A stretch of 64,000 bases of DNA from Pseudomonadota bacterium (GCA_037200975.1 JBBCGI010000001.1:3493716-3557715), one strand, 5' to 3'; numbered from the stretch's first letter, positions 50,345 through 59,494 are shown. Numbers and translations: made by a program. Notes: generated by a model from the letters alone, not told the origin.

Positions 50345-51746
50345 CGGTCAGCCGGTAATCGCGACCCTGGAAAGCGAACGTGAGCCGCTCGTGATCGAAG
50401 CCGAGCAAGCGCAGCACGGTCGCGTGCACGTCGTGCACGTGGACCGCGCCGCTCACGGGGTCGAAGCCGAGCTCATCGGTCTCGCCGTAGCTCGTGCCGG
50501 CTTTGAGCCCGCCGCCCGCCATCCAGATGGTGTTGGCGTAGGAGTGGTGATCGCGCCCGACGAGCTCCAGGTCGAAGTTTCCGCCCTCGCTGACGGGCGT
50601 GCGTCCGAACTCGCCAGCCCACAGGACCAGCGTGTCCTCTAACAACCCGCGCTGCTTGAGATCGAAGACCAGCGCGGCCATCGGCTGATCGATCTTCGGG
50701 CACAACTTGGTGAGACCCGAGCGGATCTTGCTGTGGTGATCCCAGCCGGCGTTGTCGTTGAGCTGCACGTAGCGCACGCCGCGCTCGATGAGCCGGCGCG
50801 CCAGCAGACAATTGTTGGCGAACGATGCTTCGTTCGGCGTCGTGCCGTAAAGCGCGTGCACGTGCTGCGGTTCGTTCCAGACGTCCACAGCCTCCGGCAC
50901 CGCCGCCTGCATGCGGTTCGCGAGCTGGTATTGCGAGATGCGCGCCAGGATCTCCGGATCGCCGAACGCGCCGTGATTGAGTGCGTTGAGGCGATTGATC
51001 GCCGCGACCGACGCCTCGCGATCGGCAGGCGTGAAGCCATCGGGATTCGACAGGTTCAGCACCGGGTCGCCGGAAGCGCGCAGTCGCACACCCTGGTTGG
51101 CCGACGGCAGAAAACCTGCGCCGTACGCATCCTTCGCGAGCACGCCATTCGTGTCGCCGGAGGTCAGCACGACGTAGCCGGGCAAGTTCTGGTTTTCGGT
51201 GCCGAGCGCGAACACGGACCAGGCGCCGAGCGTGGGTCGTCCCGCGCGCGCATGGCCGCTCAGCATCATCAGCTCCGCAGGGCCATGATTGAATTCGTCG
51301 GTCTTCACGGCCTTGAGGAAGGTGACGTCATCGACGACCTTGCTGAAGTGCGGCAGCAGCTCCGAGACCCACGCGCCGGACTGTCCATGCTGCGCGAACT
51401 TGAACTGCGGGCCCAGGCAGCGCGGCCGCGATTCGGGAGAGACGGCGAGGAACACTTTTCCCTTGAGGAAGGAATCGGGACAGGCCTCGCCGTGCAGCTT
51501 CTCGAGCATCGGCTTGTAGTCATACAGCTCGAGCTGCGAGGGCGCGCCCGGCAGATTGATGTGGATGACGCGTTTGATCCGTGGCGCGAAGTGCGGCAGC
51601 AGATCCTGCCCGGCGGCGGCGCGCTCCAGGGGTGCGGCATTCGCCCACAGATCGCGGCTCATCGAGCCGGCGACGGCGAGGGCACCGAATCCGGCGATGG
51701 ACTCGCGCAGGAAACGGCGTCGCGACTGGATTTCTTTCCGGTTCAT
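50307..51746 (-). CDS. DUF1501 family protein, Tat-exported
   Basis: 479 residues. A Tat signal (SRRRFLRESIAGFGALAVAG) and the DUF1501 signature region: KRVIHINLPGAPSQLELYDY, DEFNHGPAELMMLSGHARAG, VLWAGEFGRTPVSEGGNFD, DHHSYANTIWMAGGGLKAGT. DUF1501 proteins are alkaline phosphatase/sulfatase-fold relatives encoded beside DUF1549/DUF1553 genes, mostly in Planctomycetes and Verrucomicrobia. Their reaction is not established. It follows the DUF1553 gene by 4 nt and overlaps the cytochrome gene, so the three are one operon. Confidence 0.92.
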   Translation of the reverse strand: MNRKEIQSRRRFLRESIAGFGALAVAGSMSRDLWANAAPLERAAAGQDLLPHFAPRIKRVIHINLPGAPSQLELYDYKPMLEKLHGEACPDSFLKGKVFLAVSPESRPRCLGPQFKFAQHGQSGAWVSELLPHFSKVVDDVTFLKAVKTDEFNHGPAELMMLSGHARAGRPTLGAWSVFALGTENQNLPGYVVLTSGDTNGVLAKDAYGAGFLPSANQGVRLRASGDPVLNLSNPDGFTPADREASVAAINRLNALNHGAFGDPEILARISQYQLANRMQAAVPEAVDVWNEPQHVHALYGTTPNEASFANNCLLARRLIERGVRYVQLNDNAGWDHHSKIRSGLTKLCPKIDQPMAALVFDLKQRGLLEDTLVLWAGEFGRTPVSEGGNFDLELVGRDHHSYANTIWMAGGGLKAGTSYGETDELGFDPVSGAVHVHDVHATVLRLLGFDHERLTFAFQGRDYRLTDVAGKIIKPVLV

Positions 51747-51750
51747 CGGG

Positions 51751-54303
51751 CTACTCCTTGGTCAGCGCGGCATCGAGATTCAGGATGACGTTCGCGGTCA
51801 ATTGGCGCGCGGTGAGGTCGCCGTCCGGGTGCGCGGCCACCGTCGCGCGGTAGTAATCGCTCAGCGCGGCGAACTCGGCGTCGGAAGGGTCGCGGGCCAG
51901 CATCGTCCGGAACGCCCAGCGCAACTGCTCCGCGGAACCGCCGCTCACCGCCGCCATCCCGTTCGCCAGTGCGTTGGTGGCCTCGACGAACTCGGTCTCA
52001 TTCATCACCGCGAGCGCCTGCAGCGGCGTGTTCGTGCGGCCGCGTTGCGAGGAGGCGATGAATCGGGCGGCGTGATCGAAGGTCTCGAACGTCGGATTGA
52101 TGTTCTTTCGCTCGACGCGCAGGTAGATAGACCGCCGGTGCGCTTCGACGATGGGAGACGCGCGATCCTTCTCGATCTTCTCGGGCGGCTTGTTTTTGTC
52201 GGGCTCCGGTTTCTTCGGTTCGACGTACGCGGGCAGCACCGCCGGTCCAAACTGCTCGAGATTCAAGAGGTTCGTCGCGGCGAGCGCCTGGTCGCGCAGC
52301 GCTTCGGCGCTCAGGCGGCTGCGCGGCCCGCGCGCCAGCCACTGATTGCGCGGATCGTCCTCGAACGCGCCCGGCGTCGTCATCGAGCTCTGCTGATACG
52401 TGGCCGACGCGACCATCGTGCGCAGCAGGCGCTTCATGCTCCATCCCATGTCGGTCGAGAATTCGACGGCCAGCCAGTCGAGTAGTTCGGGATTCGAGGG
52501 CATCTCGCCCTGCGTGCCGAAGTTGCCGACGCTCGGCACGATGCCGTAACCCCACAACTCGGCCCAGAAGCGATTGACCGTGACGCGCGCGGTCAACGGG
52601 TTTTTCCGGCTCACCAGCCATTCCGCTAGCGCGAGCCGATCGTGTCGTTCGCCCGACATGGGCGGCATGGAACCGGGGACGTCGGCGCTTTCGGGTTGTT
52701 TGAGGTCCGGCTTGCGCCACACGCCGCGCACCAGCAGATGCGTGGGCCGTCGCGCGGCCTCGGGACGCTCGCGCATGATCGGCGTCTGGACGGGCTTGAG
52801 GAGCAGGATCTGGCCCGTGAGTTCCTTCCAGCGCTTGCGTACCGGCGCCAGCTCTGGCGCGACTTCGAGCGCGTAGAAATCCGCCAGCCGGCTGCGATCG
52901 TTCGGTGTGCGAGTGGCTTCTCCCGTCACGATGATCTTGTCGATTTCGCGGAAGTCGAAGCCGGTCATGTCGCTCAGATAACCCGCGGTGTCGAAGCCCG
53001 GCTTGTCCATGCGGAACTTGCGGTGCGCCGCCTCCCACTCGTTACGCGAGGCTACGACGTCGGGCCGGTCACGCGCCGCGAGTAGTTCGAGGCGAATCGC
53101 ATCGCGCTGCGTGACCAGCGCCGCGCCGCGTGCGGCGTCCGGCTCCGCGAAGTCGTAATACACCGGCCATTCGATGGCGCGTCCCTTTGGAATGCCGGGC
53201 TGCGGCCTGTTGCCCTTGTTGTCGGCGTCTTCGGTGTTGTTGAAGAACGCGGTGAGCTTGTAGAAATCGCTCTGGCGGAACGGATCGTAGGTGTGGCTGT
53301 GACAGCGCGCGCAGGAAATCGTCTGCCCCTGCCACACCTCCCAGGTGTTCGCCACGCGGTCCATCACCGCTTCGATCCGGAACTCCTCTTCGTCGTTGCG
53401 GGTGGGTGTGTTGCGGTGATACGCGGTGGCGATCAACTGGTCGCGCGTCGGCTGCGGCAGCAGGTCACCCGCGAGTTGTTCGACGGTGAAGCGATCGAAG
53501 GGCAGGTCGCGATTGAACGCACGGATCACCCAGTCGCGATATTCGAACATCACGCGTTCGGTGTTGTCCTCGTAGCCGATGGAGTCCGCGTAGCGGGCCA
53601 GGTCCAGCCACATGCTCGCCCAGCGCTCGCCGAACTGGGGAGAGGAGAGCAGGCGGTCGACTTCGCGCAGGTAACTCGCCTGGCTCGGGTCGGCGCAGAA
53701 GCGTTGCGCATCCTGGTAAGTCGCCGGTAGTCCGACGAGATCCAGGCTCACCCGTCGCAACAAGCGGGCGCAATCGGCGCGCGGTGACGGCGTGCGTCCG
53801 GCGTGTTCCAGGCGCGCGAGCACGAATGAATCCACGGGGCCCTGGGGCCAGTCGGTGCGCGTCGTCGCGGGCACCGCGGGCTTCACGGGTGCGACGTAGG
53901 CCCAGTAGTCCTGCCAGACCGCGCCCTCGGAGATCCAGCGCGTCAGCAGTGCCTTTTCGGCGTCCGTCAGCGCGACCCCGCGCTTCGGCATGTGTTCGCC
54001 ATTCGTCGCCGGCAGGTTCACGCGGCGCACCAGCTCGCTCTTGCCGGGAGACCCCGGCACGATCGCGAGCAGGCCCGAGCGTGCTGGCTTCAGCGCTTCT
54101 TCACGAAACTGGACGCTGAAGTCGCCGAGCTGGCGCACGCCGCCGTGGCAACCGATGCAACTGCGGTTGAGGATGGGGCGGACGTCGCGGTTGAAATCGA
54201 CCTTCGCTTGCGACGACTGCGCGGAGTGAAGCATCCAGAACGTCGGCACCGACAGTCCGGTCGCAATCGCGAGCGTGAGAGCCCAGCGGCGCGCGTGCTT
54301 CAC
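51751..54303 (-). CDS. DUF1549/DUF1553 protein with N-terminal cytochrome c module
   Basis: 850 residues, GTG start at 54303. Signal/anchor segment near 8-26, then a PSCyt1 module with heme motif CIGCHGGVRQLGDF (about 48-125), DUF1549 (about 160-365; FVLARLEHAGRTPSPRADCA, WASMWLDLARYADSIGYEDN, a second heme-type motif CARCHSHTYDPF) and DUF1553 (about 565-830; LAEWLVSRKNPLTARVTVN, RFWAELWGYGIVPSVGNFGT). Two CxxCH sites suggest two c hemes. Partner of the DUF1501 protein. Its promoter region carries a LacI-type palindrome and is shared with the sugar-binding lipoprotein gene. Confidence 0.92.
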   Translation of the reverse strand: MKHARRWALTLAIATGLSVPTFWMLHSAQSSQAKVDFNRDVRPILNRSCIGCHGGVRQLGDFSVQFREEALKPARSGLLAIVPGSPGKSELVRRVNLPATNGEHMPKRGVALTDAEKALLTRWISEGAVWQDYWAYVAPVKPAVPATTRTDWPQGPVDSFVLARLEHAGRTPSPRADCARLLRRVSLDLVGLPATYQDAQRFCADPSQASYLREVDRLLSSPQFGERWASMWLDLARYADSIGYEDNTERVMFEYRDWVIRAFNRDLPFDRFTVEQLAGDLLPQPTRDQLIATAYHRNTPTRNDEEEFRIEAVMDRVANTWEVWQGQTISCARCHSHTYDPFRQSDFYKLTAFFNNTEDADNKGNRPQPGIPKGRAIEWPVYYDFAEPDAARGAALVTQRDAIRLELLAARDRPDVVASRNEWEAAHRKFRMDKPGFDTAGYLSDMTGFDFREIDKIIVTGEATRTPNDRSRLADFYALEVAPELAPVRKRWKELTGQILLLKPVQTPIMRERPEAARRPTHLLVRGVWRKPDLKQPESADVPGSMPPMSGERHDRLALAEWLVSRKNPLTARVTVNRFWAELWGYGIVPSVGNFGTQGEMPSNPELLDWLAVEFSTDMGWSMKRLLRTMVASATYQQSSMTTPGAFEDDPRNQWLARGPRSRLSAEALRDQALAATNLLNLEQFGPAVLPAYVEPKKPEPDKNKPPEKIEKDRASPIVEAHRRSIYLRVERKNINPTFETFDHAARFIASSQRGRTNTPLQALAVMNETEFVEATNALANGMAAVSGGSAEQLRWAFRTMLARDPSDAEFAALSDYYRATVAAHPDGDLTARQLTANVILNLDAALTKE

Positions 54304-54344
54304 GAAACATTCCCCCGTGCTGAAAACCCTTGCACTGACGCCGA

Positions 54345-54358
54345 TGTTAACGTTATCT
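54345..54358. promoter_or_regulatory. Predicted LacI-family operator, site A
   Basis: TGTTAACGTTATCT matches 12 of 14 positions of the palindrome TGATAACGTTATCA seen exactly at 61433. It sits in the 62-nt gap between the DUF1553 operon and the sugar-binding lipoprotein gene, 8 nt before the latter's ATG, so it could control both directions. Confidence 0.6.
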
Positions 54359-54365
54359 TTTTAGA

Positions 54366-55337
54366 ATGCAATATCGCGCCAAAGTTCCGTCGATTCTCGT
54401 AGCCGCGCTCATCGCGCTGACCGGCTGCAACCGGCAGACCGAGCTCCCGGGCACCGCTTCCGCGGCGTTGCTCTGGGTGCAGCCCATGCGCGATCACCCG
54501 GTGCACCGGCTGATGCAGGCCGGGTTCCTGAACCGCTGCCGCGAACTCGGCGTGACCTGCGACATCGTCGGCAACCCGAGCGCCACGGCATTCGACGTCG
54601 GTGCGACGATCACGCTGGCGGACGCGGCGCTCGCGCGCCGGGACTACGCGGCGGTCATGGTTTACGCCGTCGACCCGTCATTGAATCCCTACGTGGCGCG
54701 TCTCACGCGCGACGGATTTCCGGTCATGATCGTCCATCTACTGCCCGCGCCGGGAGAGATTCCCGGGCTCCGCGCGGCGCTTGGCCAGGACATCCAGATC
54801 ACTGCGCGGGACTGCGCCATTTCGATGGGCGAGAAACTCGGCGGACGCGGCGAAGTGGCTGTAACGCAGGGCAGTTTCAACAAAACGGAGAACGCGATGG
54901 CGCAGGTGTTCGCCGCGACGCTGCGCGAGCGCTTCCCAGGCATCACCGTCATCGACGCGCAGCTCGAGGGCTTCGAACCCACCGCCGCGAAATCGAAGGC
55001 GGTTGCGATCCTGCAGGGCAATGCGCGGATCAACGGCGCGTTCTCCACCACGGGCGCGGGCGCGGAGACCTGGGCGAACGCGAGCCGCGCGGCGGGTCGC
55101 GAGGTCGCGATCATCGCGATGAGTGCGACGCGACAGAATCTCGACCTGATCAAGTCGGGCGCCGTACACGCGGTCGCCGCCCAACCGCTCTACGAGGAAA
55201 GCGCCGCGGCCGTCGATGTGGGCCTGCGTCTGGGGAAGAAAGAGCAGGTCGAATTCACGAACGTATTGCCGGCCGCGGTCGTGACGGCCCGGGATCTCGA
55301 TCCCTACTACGCGCTGCTCGACAAGGCCGGACAGTAG
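54366..55337 (+). CDS. Sugar-binding periplasmic lipoprotein, RbsB-like
   Basis: 323 residues. Lipobox LTGC with acylated C21. Type 1 periplasmic-binding fold: ALLWVQPMRDHPVHRLMQAG, AVMVYAVDPSLNPYVARLTR, VTQGSFNKTENAMAQVFAAT, NGAFSTTGAGAETWANA, AVAAQPLYEESAAAVDVGL. Such proteins feed sugars to ABC importers, but no permease or ATPase gene is next to it; it might work with a distant transporter, as a sensor, or on the outer membrane. No Shine-Dalgarno precedes the ATG. Divergent from the DUF1553 operon and sharing operator site A. Confidence 0.85.
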   Translation: MQYRAKVPSILVAALIALTGCNRQTELPGTASAALLWVQPMRDHPVHRLMQAGFLNRCRELGVTCDIVGNPSATAFDVGATITLADAALARRDYAAVMVYAVDPSLNPYVARLTRDGFPVMIVHLLPAPGEIPGLRAALGQDIQITARDCAISMGEKLGGRGEVAVTQGSFNKTENAMAQVFAATLRERFPGITVIDAQLEGFEPTAAKSKAVAILQGNARINGAFSTTGAGAETWANASRAAGREVAIIAMSATRQNLDLIKSGAVHAVAAQPLYEESAAAVDVGLRLGKKEQVEFTNVLPAAVVTARDLDPYYALLDKAGQ

Positions 55338-55353
55338 GCCGGTGCGACGCGTT

Positions 55354-55367
55354 AGGTAACGTTAACA
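55354..55367. promoter_or_regulatory. Weak LacI-type palindrome, site B (convergent gap)
   Basis: AGGTAACGTTAACA matches 11 of 14 positions of the consensus. It lies between the ends of two convergent genes and not at a promoter. It may be an auxiliary looping site or chance. It sits inside a GGCCGGTG...CACCCCGGCC imperfect stem that could be a terminator. Confidence 0.3.
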
Positions 55368-55405
55368 CCCCGGCCGGGAACCGGATCGAAGTGACCCGAC
55401 AAAGC

Positions 55406-56431
55406 TCAGGTCGACTCTCGCTCGACGATGTCGAAATTGATCGTGATGCAGGGCGCGACATTGCGCTCGCCGGCGATGCGCCGCGCCAGGTGCTCGACCG
55501 CCTTGCGGCCCATCTGGTACCGCGGCACGCGCAACGTGGTGAGCTTCGGATACAGCTCTGCCGCGAGATCGGTGTCACCGTAGCCGGCGATCGCCAGATC
55601 CTTGGGAATCTTCCAGCCGCGGCGATGACATTCCTGGACTGCGCCGATCGCGAGCGTGTCGCTCGAGAAGAAGACCGCGTCGATCGATGGGTCGCGCGTC
55701 TTGAGCGTGCTGACGGCTTCCGAACCGCCTCGCGAGGTGATCGGCATTTCGATCTCGAGGCGATCCGAACCGACGATGCCCCGATCCTTGAGCGCGGCGC
55801 GATAACCGATCTTGCGCTGCTGCAGGCGATCGTTGCCGTGCGCCGGAGTCGAGACGAACCCGATGCGCTTGTAACCGATGTCGATGAGCCGCGTGGTCAT
55901 CGCATACGCCGTCTCGAAATTGGAGACGCCGACCAGCAGGTCGATGGGCTCGCGCCCGCGAATCTCGCTGATCTCGACGACGGGAATCTTCTGCGTGCGC
56001 AGTTGCGTCCTGGTGGTCTCGCTCTGCACGAAGGCCTGCAGGATCAGGCCCGCCGGCCGCCAGCCCATGAGCGTGCGGATCGCCTGCTCTTCGGCCTCGG
56101 CGGAGAAATCGCCCTGCACGAGCAGTAGTTGCATGTCGCGCTCGTGGCAGGCGTCCGACATTCCCTGCACCTGCTCGGCGATGCCGGAGTTGATCAACGG
56201 CGGCACGACGGTGCCGATCACGGACTGCGTGCCGCGCAGCGCCGACGCGCGTTGGTCGGGCACGAAGCCGACGTCGTCGATCACCTTCATGATCCGCGCG
56301 AGCGTGTCGGAGGCGACCAGGTTCGGGGTGCGCAGCGCGCGGCTCACGGTCATCGGCGCCACGCCCGACAATCGCGCGATCGACTTCAGACCGACTGTCT
56401 CGCTTTCTTTTTTTCGTCTACGTGTGGACAT
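55406..56431 (-). CDS. LacI-family transcriptional regulator
   Basis: 341 residues. The helix-turn-helix GLKSIARLSGVAPMTVSRAL (about 14-33) and hinge (FVPDQRASALRG) are followed by the periplasmic-binding-like effector domain (IGTVVPPLINSGIAEQVQGM, DAVFFSSDTLAIGAVQECHR, LTTLRVPRYQMGRKAVEHLA). It lies 32 nt after the enolase-superfamily gene in the same direction. It is the best candidate for the TGATAACGTTATCA sites around it, whose central CG and symmetry are typical for the family. The effector is likely a sugar or sugar acid of the locus. Confidence 0.93.
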   Translation of the reverse strand: MSTRRRKKESETVGLKSIARLSGVAPMTVSRALRTPNLVASDTLARIMKVIDDVGFVPDQRASALRGTQSVIGTVVPPLINSGIAEQVQGMSDACHERDMQLLLVQGDFSAEAEEQAIRTLMGWRPAGLILQAFVQSETTRTQLRTQKIPVVEISEIRGREPIDLLVGVSNFETAYAMTTRLIDIGYKRIGFVSTPAHGNDRLQQRKIGYRAALKDRGIVGSDRLEIEMPITSRGGSEAVSTLKTRDPSIDAVFFSSDTLAIGAVQECHRRGWKIPKDLAIAGYGDTDLAAELYPKLTTLRVPRYQMGRKAVEHLARRIAGERNVAPCITINFDIVEREST

Positions 56432-56463
56432 CCCGGCCTCGTGCTCTCAGAAAAGTTCTCCCC

Positions 56464-57651
56464 TCAAATGCTGTTCCTGGTCTGCACGGCGCCGCTCTCG
56501 AGGAGGGATGCGCGCAAACTAGTGCCGAGACCCGGTCGCTGCGGGATGAGCGCTTCGCCGTTCTGGATGTCGATATTGTCGGAATAGACAGGCCCGTACC
56601 AGCCACCGTCATAAAATCCCCGCACCGTTTCCAGGATCATCGCGCTGTTGGTCGAGGCGCACAGATGCAGGTTGGCATAGAGCGTCACCAATCCGGTGCA
56701 GTCGTGAGGCGCGACGGGCAGGTGATAGGTCTCGGCGAGGACGGCGATCTTCTTGCTCTCGGTGATGCCGCCCGTCCAGATGATGTCGGGCATGACCACG
56801 TGCGCCGCCCCGGCCTCGAGCACGTCGCGAAAGGCGTAGCGGGTGATCAGGCGCTCGCTGACGCTGTGCGGAACGCGCGATTCCTGGGCCAACCGGCGCA
56901 GGTCGCCGGCGTTGTCCGGCTTGATCATGTCTTCCATCCAGAGCACATCGAAGGGTTCGAGCGCGCGGGCGATACGCAATGCGCAGTTCAGGTCCCAACG
57001 GCTGTGTCCCTCGATCAGGATCTCCATGTCGGCGCCGACGGCGTCGCGGATCTTCTGCACGCTGGCCAGGCCTTTTTGCACGTCGCGCGCGCTGATGTAC
57101 GCACCCGACGGCCCCGCCGCGCCCCAGCCGGCAGGGCCCATCGGGATGCGGCCGCGGATCTGCGGCGCGAACTGGTCCCACGGCCACATCTTCAACGCGG
57201 TGACTCCGCGGGAGAGCAGGTCCTTCGCGAGCTCGGCGGGCCGGTTCAAAAAACCGTCGGTATCCTGATAGTTACCGGCGTTGACGCAGGTGTTGTAGAC
57301 GCGGATGCGCTCGCGGCCCGTGCCGCCTAGCAGCTTGTGGATGGGTTGCCCGAGCGCCTGGCCAACGATGTCCCACAAGGCAATGTCGATCGCCGACAGC
57401 GCGCGCATCTCCGCGCCCGCGAAGCCGAAAAAGTTGGCCCAGCTGAACACCTGTTCCCAGATGCTCTCGCGGTCGTGCGGTGACTGGCCGAGCACGAAGT
57501 CGGCGATCATGTCGTGAACGACGGCTTCGCAGGCGGCCGGAAGGTAGTAGGTTTCACCGAGGCCGATCAGACCGGTGTCGGTGTGCAGGCGGACCCAGAG
57601 GATGTTCGGCTGCGGCTGGTAGCGAATGGTTTCGACGCGGACGATTTTCAT
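56464..57651 (-). CDS. Enolase-superfamily sugar acid dehydratase (mandelate racemase type)
   Basis: 395 residues from ATG at 57651. The N-terminal capping domain (MKIVRVETIR, GLGETYYLPAACEAVVHDM) and the TIM barrel show metal ligands E214 (LIEGHSRWD), E240 (LWMEDMI) and E266 (SVSERL), K154 (TALKMW) and H316 (APHDCTG). This set fits acid-sugar dehydratases such as galactonate or gluconate dehydratase, which remove water from an aldonate to give a 2-keto-3-deoxy acid. The exact substrate cannot be read from sequence. Divergent from an SDR with operator site C between. Confidence 0.88.
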   Translation of the reverse strand: MKIVRVETIRYQPQPNILWVRLHTDTGLIGLGETYYLPAACEAVVHDMIADFVLGQSPHDRESIWEQVFSWANFFGFAGAEMRALSAIDIALWDIVGQALGQPIHKLLGGTGRERIRVYNTCVNAGNYQDTDGFLNRPAELAKDLLSRGVTALKMWPWDQFAPQIRGRIPMGPAGWGAAGPSGAYISARDVQKGLASVQKIRDAVGADMEILIEGHSRWDLNCALRIARALEPFDVLWMEDMIKPDNAGDLRRLAQESRVPHSVSERLITRYAFRDVLEAGAAHVVMPDIIWTGGITESKKIAVLAETYHLPVAPHDCTGLVTLYANLHLCASTNSAMILETVRGFYDGGWYGPVYSDNIDIQNGEALIPQRPGLGTSLRASLLESGAVQTRNSI

Positions 57652-57683
57652 TTTTTGCAGTGTCGGTTGGCGTTGTTGGTTTA

Positions 57684-57697
57684 TGATTACGATATCA
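57684..57697. promoter_or_regulatory. Predicted LacI-family operator, site C
   Basis: TGATTACGATATCA matches 12 of 14 positions of the consensus. It overlaps TATGAT-like -10 boxes on both strands (57682-57687 plus; 57694-57699 minus) between the divergent dehydratase and SDR genes, ideal for repressing both. Confidence 0.65.
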
Positions 57698-57702
57698 TAC
57701 GG

Positions 57703-58509
57703 ATGCGGACGATGGGGCCGGAAGTGGGGGAACGTGTTGTGAATCGGCTGGATGGACAGGTCGTGGCGATCACCGGTGGGCTCGGCGATATTGCGCGCGC
57801 GACCGCCGAACGTCTGCTCGCCGAAGGCGCAAAAGTTGCGCTGCTCGACCTCGCCGGCCGTGGCGATCATCCCTGGCTCGCGGCCCATCCCGGTGAGGTC
57901 TTGTACGCGCCGGCGGACGTGTCGGACCGCGCGCAGATCGATGGTGCACTCGTCGCCGTCGTGCGCCACTTCGGTCGTCTCGACGTACTGATCGCCAACG
58001 CGGGCATGGTCGCGAACCAGCGGTTCCTCGACGTGGATGCCAAGTCCTGGGATGACACCTTGCGCATCAATCTCACGGGCGCTTTCCACTGCGCACAGGC
58101 GGCGGCGCGGTTGATGGTGGCGCAGACGCCGCGCGGCGTTCTGCGCGGAAAAATCCTGTTCACCAGCAGCTGGGTGCAGGACATGCCCTGGCCCGAGGGC
58201 GCGGCGTACGCGACCAGCAAGTCGGGCCTCAAGATGCTGGCCAAAGTCATGGCGCAGGAACTTGCCACGCAGGGCGTGACGGTGAACGTGCTCGCGCCGG
58301 GCATCGTGATGGCCGGACTGAGCGCGCGCATTCATGCGGAAGATCCCGCCTTCCGCTCGCGAGTCTCGGAGGCGATCCCGCTCGGAATTATGCAAAGCGC
58401 GGAGTCCGTGGCCGGCGCGTTCTTCTTTCTGTGCTCGCCTGACTCCGATTACATGACCGGCGCGACGCTGCTGGTGGATGGCGGCGCGAGTCTCGTCAAG
58501 CGCACTTGA
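57703..58509 (+). CDS. Short-chain dehydrogenase/reductase (SDR)
   Basis: 268 residues from ATG at 57703; ATG 57712 or GTG 57739 (just before LDGQVVAITGG) are possible and would lie farther from operator C. NAD(P) motif VAITGGLGDIARA, NAG motif LIANAGM, and the catalytic S...YxxxK: TSSWVQDMPWPEGAAYATSK. C-terminal VNVLAPGIVMAGLSARIHA and GATLLVDGG. Probably oxidises an aldose or sugar alcohol in the pathway. Confidence 0.88.
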   Translation: MRTMGPEVGERVVNRLDGQVVAITGGLGDIARATAERLLAEGAKVALLDLAGRGDHPWLAAHPGEVLYAPADVSDRAQIDGALVAVVRHFGRLDVLIANAGMVANQRFLDVDAKSWDDTLRINLTGAFHCAQAAARLMVAQTPRGVLRGKILFTSSWVQDMPWPEGAAYATSKSGLKMLAKVMAQELATQGVTVNVLAPGIVMAGLSARIHAEDPAFRSRVSEAIPLGIMQSAESVAGAFFFLCSPDSDYMTGATLLVDGGASLVKRT

Positions 58510-58555
58510 GCATCAAGCCGGTGCTCACCAAAAACACGTCTTGCTCATCCGTCGA

Positions 58556-58569
58556 TGATATCGTTATCA
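58556..58569. promoter_or_regulatory. Predicted LacI-family operator, site D
   Basis: TGATATCGTTATCA matches 13 of 14 positions, ending 11 nt before the lactonase ATG at 58581. A weak TTGCTC (58541-58546), 18-nt spacer, TATCAT (58565-58570) promoter overlaps it. Confidence 0.65.
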
Positions 58570-58580
58570 TCCAAAACACG

Positions 58581-59474
58581 ATGTCAGCAACGAGCACCGA
58601 CATTCAATGCGTGATTCCGCCGGGCGCGAAACTCGGTGAAGGCACTTTCTGGGATTGCCGCGACCAAGCGCTGTGGTGGCTCGACATCTTCGATCGGACT
58701 ATCTACCGCTTCGACCCCGTCACGGGCGAGCAGGGCAGCTGGTCCACTCCGGAAGATCCCGGTTGCCTCGCGACGCGCACGCAGGGCGGTCTGGTGATCT
58801 CCATGCGCAGCGGCTTCTTTTTCTTCGATCCGGCGTCCGGGCGGTTCGACCCCATCGTCGATCCCGAGAGCGACCTCGAGTCCACGCGCTTCAACGACGG
58901 TCGCACGGATCGGCAGGGCCGGTTCTGGGCCGGCACCATGGTCGTCGATGCCAAGGCAGAGCCGCGCAAGATCGCCGGGCTGTACTGCCTGGGCACCGAC
59001 CTGCGCTGCGAGAAAAAACTCGACGGCATCGGCTGCGCGAATGGCCTCGCGTGGAGCCCCGACAGCCGCGTCATGTACCACTCGGACAGCCATACGCCGC
59101 TGGTGCGGGCCTGGGATTTCGATTCCGCCAGCGGCGACCTCGACAACGTCCGCACGTTCGTCGACCTCACCTTCATGGATGGCATCGCCGATGGCGCCAC
59201 CGTCGATGCCGAAGGGTGTTACTGGGTCACGATCCCGTTCAAGAGCAAGTTGCTGCGCTTCGATCCCGCGGGCGTGTTGATGCGGTCGATCGATCTGCCC
59301 TGCGACATCCCGACCTGCTGCGAATTCGGCGGAAAAAATCTCGACGTGTTGTACGTCACGTCGGCCGCCTTGCACCGGACCCCGCAGGAATTGACTCAAC
59401 AACCATACGCGGGCGCGGTGTTCGCGCTCGACGTGGGCGCGCGCGGATTACCCGCGGTGCCTTTCGCCGGCTGA
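58581..59474 (+). CDS. SMP-30/gluconolactonase family lactonase
   Basis: 297 residues from ATG at 58581; the frame is open upstream. Six-bladed propeller features: KLGEGTFWDCRDQALWWLDI with the metal-binding Glu, STRFNDGRTDRQGRFWAGTM, GCANGLAWSPDSRVMYHSDS (metal Asn), FMDGIADGATVDAEGCYWV (metal Asp). These enzymes open sugar lactones to aldonic acids using a divalent metal. Fits between the SDR (aldose to lactone) and the dehydratase (aldonate to keto-deoxy acid). Confidence 0.9.
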   Translation: MSATSTDIQCVIPPGAKLGEGTFWDCRDQALWWLDIFDRTIYRFDPVTGEQGSWSTPEDPGCLATRTQGGLVISMRSGFFFFDPASGRFDPIVDPESDLESTRFNDGRTDRQGRFWAGTMVVDAKAEPRKIAGLYCLGTDLRCEKKLDGIGCANGLAWSPDSRVMYHSDSHTPLVRAWDFDSASGDLDNVRTFVDLTFMDGIADGATVDAEGCYWVTIPFKSKLLRFDPAGVLMRSIDLPCDIPTCCEFGGKNLDVLYVTSAALHRTPQELTQQPYAGAVFALDVGARGLPAVPFAG

Positions 59475-59494
59475 CTCGAGACGGAGAACTGACA

